Shown here: piece after piece, positions 7,312 to 9,587 of the stretch
Numbering within the stretch: position 1 is the first letter of the stretch
Layout: every line of letters starts with the position of its first letter
Assembly (NCBI GenBank): GCA_029263275.1
Contig: JAJCXU010000065.1
Location: 1-9,587 of the forward strand
Source of the DNA: Ilumatobacter sp.
GTDB lineage: Bacteria > Actinomycetota > Acidimicrobiia > Acidimicrobiales > Ilumatobacteraceae
Reading direction: 5' to 3'
DNA length: 9,587 nucleotides
Position numbers and translations under genes: made by a program
Notes under the pieces: model-generated
The model's database searches: none
The model's input: only the letters and a program-made list of their open reading frames with translations
Told to the model about the DNA's origin: nothing

Positions 7312-7343
7312 TCGAGACGTCGTCCCGTTCGCACCGACCGACG

Positions 7344-7349
7344 TAGGGT
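7344..7349 (+). promoter_or_regulatory. Likely -10 element of the zinc-ribbon gene (leaderless)
   Basis: TAGGGT fits TAnnnT and ends exactly six bases before the ATG at 7356. That places the likely transcription start at or next to the A of the start codon. No clear -35 was seen. The same bases could be read as a weak Shine-Dalgarno (AGGG). Confidence 0.45.
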
Positions 7350-7355
7350 CCGAGC

Positions 7356-7676
7356 ATGGCCCTGGAGATCGTCTGCCCGTCGTGTGACAGCGACGACGAT
7401 CTGCGCGGCGAACCTGTCGGCGACGGCATGTTGCAGCTCACGTGCTCGGCCTGCAAGATCAGCTGGACGCGAGACCCGCGGCCGAAGTGCCCGCTTTGCG
7501 GGGGTGACGATCTGTATCACCTGCCGCAGGTCATCCTCGAGAAGTCACGCGGCACGCAGATGTCGATTCAAGGCATCCACCTCGAATACGGCTGTCACGC
7601 CTGCCAGCCCAAGGAAGTGAAGGTGCGTGGTGGCTCGACGCACCACCTCCCCGGGCGGCTCGACGGCAGTCAGTAG
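7356..7676 (+). CDS. Small protein with two four-Cys zinc ribbons
   Basis: 106 residues with four CxxC pairs: CPSC (7-10), CSAC (30-33), CPLC (45-48) and CHAC (80-83). They are spaced to form two zinc sites of four cysteines each. The second knuckle (CPLCGG) is of the zinc-ribbon type found in many nucleic acid- or protein-binding modules. No catalytic domain accompanies them, and no signal peptide is present, so the protein is cytoplasmic. I do not recognise a named family; a role as a transcription or translation accessory or as a metal-binding adaptor is possible but not shown. It lies 44 bp after the DUF1269 gene and converges on the lipoprotein gene with only 19 bp between stop codons. 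Confidence 0.75.
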   Translation: MALEIVCPSCDSDDDLRGEPVGDGMLQLTCSACKISWTRDPRPKCPLCGGDDLYHLPQVILEKSRGTQMSIQGIHLEYGCHACQPKEVKVRGGSTHHLPGRLDGSQ

Positions 7677-7677
7677 G

Positions 7678-7701
7678 AGCTGAGTCGGGGCTCCGTCAGC
7701 T
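7678..7701. terminator. Small bidirectional hairpin between convergent genes
   Basis: AGCTGA (7678-7683) and TCAGCT (7696-7701) form perfect 6-bp arms, with an inner CGG/CCG stem (7686-7688 and 7693-7695) around GGCT. It fills the gap between the zinc-ribbon stop and the lipoprotein stop and overlaps the latter. No T-run, so a bidirectional terminator role is inferred from position. Confidence 0.4.
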
Positions 7702-8772
7702 GAGTATGTAGAGCTCGAGGGAGTCCTGGCGGAGGACGGCGATCTTGCTGCCGTCATCTGTCCCGACGACTGGCCGGAAGCTCTCGGACCCCGCGAACAC
7801 CGCGACGCCGGTGGTGGCATCCATCACCAGGAGTTCCCCGCTCTGACCGCCAAGGAGGTACGGGCCGAAACGGTCGCCGGTGGCGAATGCCGCAAGGGGC
7901 TGCCCGGTGCTTTCGAGAGTGTCGGTGGCTCGGTCGGCCCGGATTACGAGGTCGGTGGCAGTTGCAGCGGTCACCGGTTGGCCCGTCGACGTCGGTCCAG
8001 AACTCTTGACCTCGAGCGTTGTCGCATCGAGCACGGCCACTGAGTCAGTGCTGGTGATCGACTCGGCGCTGTAGGTGGCGATGAGCTCGCCAGTCTCCGG
8101 ACGGAGGAACGCCTGGCTGAGCCCGGCTTGCCCCTCGATGACGGTCGACGTGATCGTCGCTGCTCCGATGTCGAGGCGACACACGATGATGCCAGCGTCG
8201 TGGAAGTCCGAGACCAACATCGCGTTCGAGGAGCGGTCGAACTCCACGCTGAACACCCCCGTCGGGCATTCTTCGGCTCCGGGTGCGATCGTCAGGTCGA
8301 CTCCACCGGGATAGGTCAAGGTCGCCACATCGACACGATGGAGCCGCTCGCTGTCCCAGCTGACGAGATGGTCGTCGGTTGTCCAGACCAACTGGACGCC
8401 TTGGCCGTGGTATTCCGCGCTGTTGAGCAACGCGCCGGTTGCGCCGTCGTGGATCTCGATGAACGGCTGGATGCCGCCGGTCATGAACGCGATCTGGCTG
8501 CCATCCGGCGACATCGCGATCGCCGACCCGAGTGCACCGCCGTTCACGGGGACGGACCAGGCGGCGGTGAGCGGTGCGGCACCCGTGGAGCCGGACCCGG
8601 CTGCGGGTTCGTCGGGCTCGGCGCTGGAGCCATCGTCGGCGGGCTCAGCTGAGTCGTCTGAGGACGGATCGTCAGCGACGGGCGCGTCGCTCGAGGTGCC
8701 GTCGCTGCCACCGCACGCAGCGAGAGTGAGGGCGCCGACGAACAGGAGGGGGAGGAATCGACGGGGAGTCAT
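7696..8772 (-). CDS. Secreted lipoprotein with predicted beta-propeller
   Basis: 358 residues. The signal peptide (MTPRRFLPLLFVGALTLAAC) ends in a lipobox LAAC with the lipidated Cys20, so the mature protein would be anchored outside the cytoplasmic membrane. Residues 21-67 are a low-complexity Asp/Ser/Pro/Ala linker. Beyond that are repeated beta-rich blade-like segments: AIAMSPDGSQIAF (84-96), IEIHDGATGALL (105-116), VAVLDATTLEV (245-255), LLVMDATTGVAVF (314-326) and VGTDDGSKIAVL (336-347). These resemble WD40/YVTN-type propeller repeats. Cys169 and Cys198 could form a disulphide. Binding or scaffolding in the cell envelope is likely; the partner is unknown. The start at 8772 gives a perfect lipoprotein signal; CATTCT six bases upstream suggests a leaderless transcript. 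Divergent from the acyl-AMP ligase gene. Confidence 0.85.
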   Translation of the reverse strand: MTPRRFLPLLFVGALTLAACGGSDGTSSDAPVADDPSSDDSAEPADDGSSAEPDEPAAGSGSTGAAPLTAAWSVPVNGGALGSAIAMSPDGSQIAFMTGGIQPFIEIHDGATGALLNSAEYHGQGVQLVWTTDDHLVSWDSERLHRVDVATLTYPGGVDLTIAPGAEECPTGVFSVEFDRSSNAMLVSDFHDAGIIVCRLDIGAATITSTVIEGQAGLSQAFLRPETGELIATYSAESITSTDSVAVLDATTLEVKSSGPTSTGQPVTAATATDLVIRADRATDTLESTGQPLAAFATGDRFGPYLLGGQSGELLVMDATTGVAVFAGSESFRPVVGTDDGSKIAVLRQDSLELYILS

Positions 8773-8806
8773 GGCTCAAGAATGACAGGACCGCGCAGCT
8801 GGTGGT

Positions 8807-8892
8807 ATGGGTCATTCGACGTATGGCGACCCATCGCGGGCGGCCGGTGGCCGATGACCCACGGCTGGCGACGCGGTACCGTCGCGACCCAT
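8807..8892. repeat. Four GACCCA(T/C) motifs in a divergent promoter region
   Basis: GACCCAT occurs at 8828-8834 and 8886-8892, GACCCAC at 8856-8862, and the reverse-strand copy ATGGGTC at 8807-8813. The first two in order (8807 and 8828) form a perfect 7-bp inverted repeat with 14 bp between arms. Direct copies start 28 and 30 bp apart. One overlaps the proposed -35 and one the start codon of the acyl-AMP ligase gene. The repeats are seen directly; a role as binding sites of a regulator is inferred. Confidence 0.5.
8854..8882 (+). promoter_or_regulatory. Candidate promoter of the acyl-AMP ligase gene
   Basis: ATGACC (8854-8859) resembles the -35 consensus TTGACA at four of six positions. After a 17-bp spacer comes TACCGT (8877-8882), a TAnnnT-type -10. 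The eight bases to the ATG at 8891 leave at most a few bases of leader. The -10 lies in a palindrome with arms GCGACG (8868-8873) and CGTCGC (8880-8885) around CGGTAC, which contains GGTACC; it could be an operator. Confidence 0.5.
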
Positions 8893-9587
8893 GGATGACG
8901 TCGATTCCACGATCACCCGACTCGAGCAGGCCGCCGACCTCGGCACAGGTGTCCGTTTCGTCGGCAAGTCCGTCCTCAGCGGGGACCTTGATGCCGACGG
9001 GCGCCCGGCACTGGTCACGTGGCGCGAGATACACGACGACGCGCGCTCCGTCGGCGCGGCGCTGCAAGCCAAGGGATTGCTGCCGGGCGATCACGTCGCA
9101 GTGCTCGGGCCGACCAGCCGCGAGCTGATGACCATCGTGCGCGGCTGCTGGATGGCCGGCATCGCGTCGATGGTGTTGCCCCTCCCGATGCGCATGGGGT
9201 CACTCGATGCTTTCATCGACAGCACTCGCGGCCGGATCCGCCACGGCGACGCCAAGCTCGTCCTGATCGACGATCAGCTCGCGGACTTCTACACCGCGGT
9301 CGAGGGCGACCCGCCGATCGAAGCGATGAAGTCGATCCTGCCGGGCGCGCCCAACGTGCCTCACGGCGATCGCCTCGAACTCCCCGAGCACGACCCAGAG
9401 CGCCTGGTGATCCTGCAGTACACCAGCGGATCGACCAGCGAGCCCAAGGGTGTGATGATTCCCGACCGAGTCTTGTCGGCAAACATCGACGCGTGTCTGG
9501 AGGCAGCCGAAATTCAGCAGGGCGAAACGATGATGTCGTGGCTCCCGCTCTACCACGACATGGGCCTTGTCGGATTCCTGGCCATCC
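8891..9587 (+). CDS. Fatty acyl-AMP ligase (FAAL-type), 3' end cut by the window
   Basis: 232 residues are visible of an expected 550-600. The ATP-binding motif YTSGSTSEPKGV (177-188) and the following WLPLYHDMGLVG (217-228) are the hallmarks of adenylate-forming enzymes of the fatty acyl-AMP ligase group (FadD32-like). These activate fatty acids as acyl-adenylates for transfer to acyl carrier proteins or polyketide synthases. The N-terminal part (ALVTWREIHDDARSVGAALQ) aligns with the usual opening of the AMP-binding domain. The FAAL-specific insertion that blocks CoA use lies beyond the window, so a plain acyl-CoA ligase cannot be ruled out. No Shine-Dalgarno precedes the ATG, which fits a leaderless transcript. 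No partner lipid gene is visible downstream. Confidence 0.85.
   Translation, partial: MDDVDSTITRLEQAADLGTGVRFVGKSVLSGDLDADGRPALVTWREIHDDARSVGAALQAKGLLPGDHVAVLGPTSRELMTIVRGCWMAGIASMVLPLPMRMGSLDAFIDSTRGRIRHGDAKLVLIDDQLADFYTAVEGDPPIEAMKSILPGAPNVPHGDRLELPEHDPERLVILQYTSGSTSEPKGVMIPDRVLSANIDACLEAAEIQQGETMMSWLPLYHDMGLVGFLAI

Noticed and set aside
7622..7644. Inverted repeat GGTGCGT/ACGCACC inside the zinc-ribbon gene
   Set aside because: It lies wholly in coding sequence, and a competing GGTGG/CCACC pairing overlaps it; the hairpin in the intergenic gap is the better terminator candidate.

Overview
The window looks like chromosomal DNA from a GC-rich actinobacterium, most probably of the Acidimicrobiia (Ilumatobacter-like). 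This placement is an inference. It rests on the actinobacterial style of the 952-residue leucyl-tRNA synthetase (KMGKS instead of KMSKS), the FAAL-type acyl-AMP ligase, the CYP124/125-like P450 haem motif, and several genes with no Shine-Dalgarno but a -10-like hexamer close to the start codon. No mobile element, CRISPR array, tRNA or rRNA was found. Gene density is high and the order looks like an ordinary core and accessory mix.

Layout. Positions 1-207 (minus) are the start of a ba3-type cytochrome c oxidase operon: a tiny subunit IIa gene overlaps by four bases the start of the next gene, probably subunit II. Divergent from it, across a 159-bp region with two small palindromes, is an exported c-type cytochrome with three C-terminal membrane helices (367-1149). 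It is a plausible electron donor to that oxidase. Next is a protein (1216-2190) with a helical N-terminal half, including three 14-residue repeats, and a histone H1-like Lys/Ala tail. It meets leuS (minus, 2445-5303) tail to tail across 254 bp rich in hairpins.

Upstream of leuS lies a cytochrome P450 (minus, 5386-6654) that ends at a strong hairpin. Divergent from the P450 are a DUF1269-type membrane-associated protein (6745-7311) and a small double zinc-ribbon protein (7356-7676). The latter converges, over a 19-bp gap holding a small hairpin, on a lipoprotein with a predicted beta-propeller (minus, 7696-8772). The last gene, divergent from the lipoprotein, is a fatty acyl-AMP ligase cut by the window end (8891-9587). 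The 118-bp region between these two holds four copies of a GACCCA(T/C) motif and a good candidate promoter.

Functional links: only the cytochrome c and oxidase genes form a clear functional set. The others appear to be independent transcription units. The most interesting items are the membrane-anchored cytochrome c beside the ba3-type oxidase, the helical-repeat/H1-tail protein, the repeated GACCCA motif, and the apparent prevalence of leaderless genes. I saw no clear sign of a wholly new multi-gene system.
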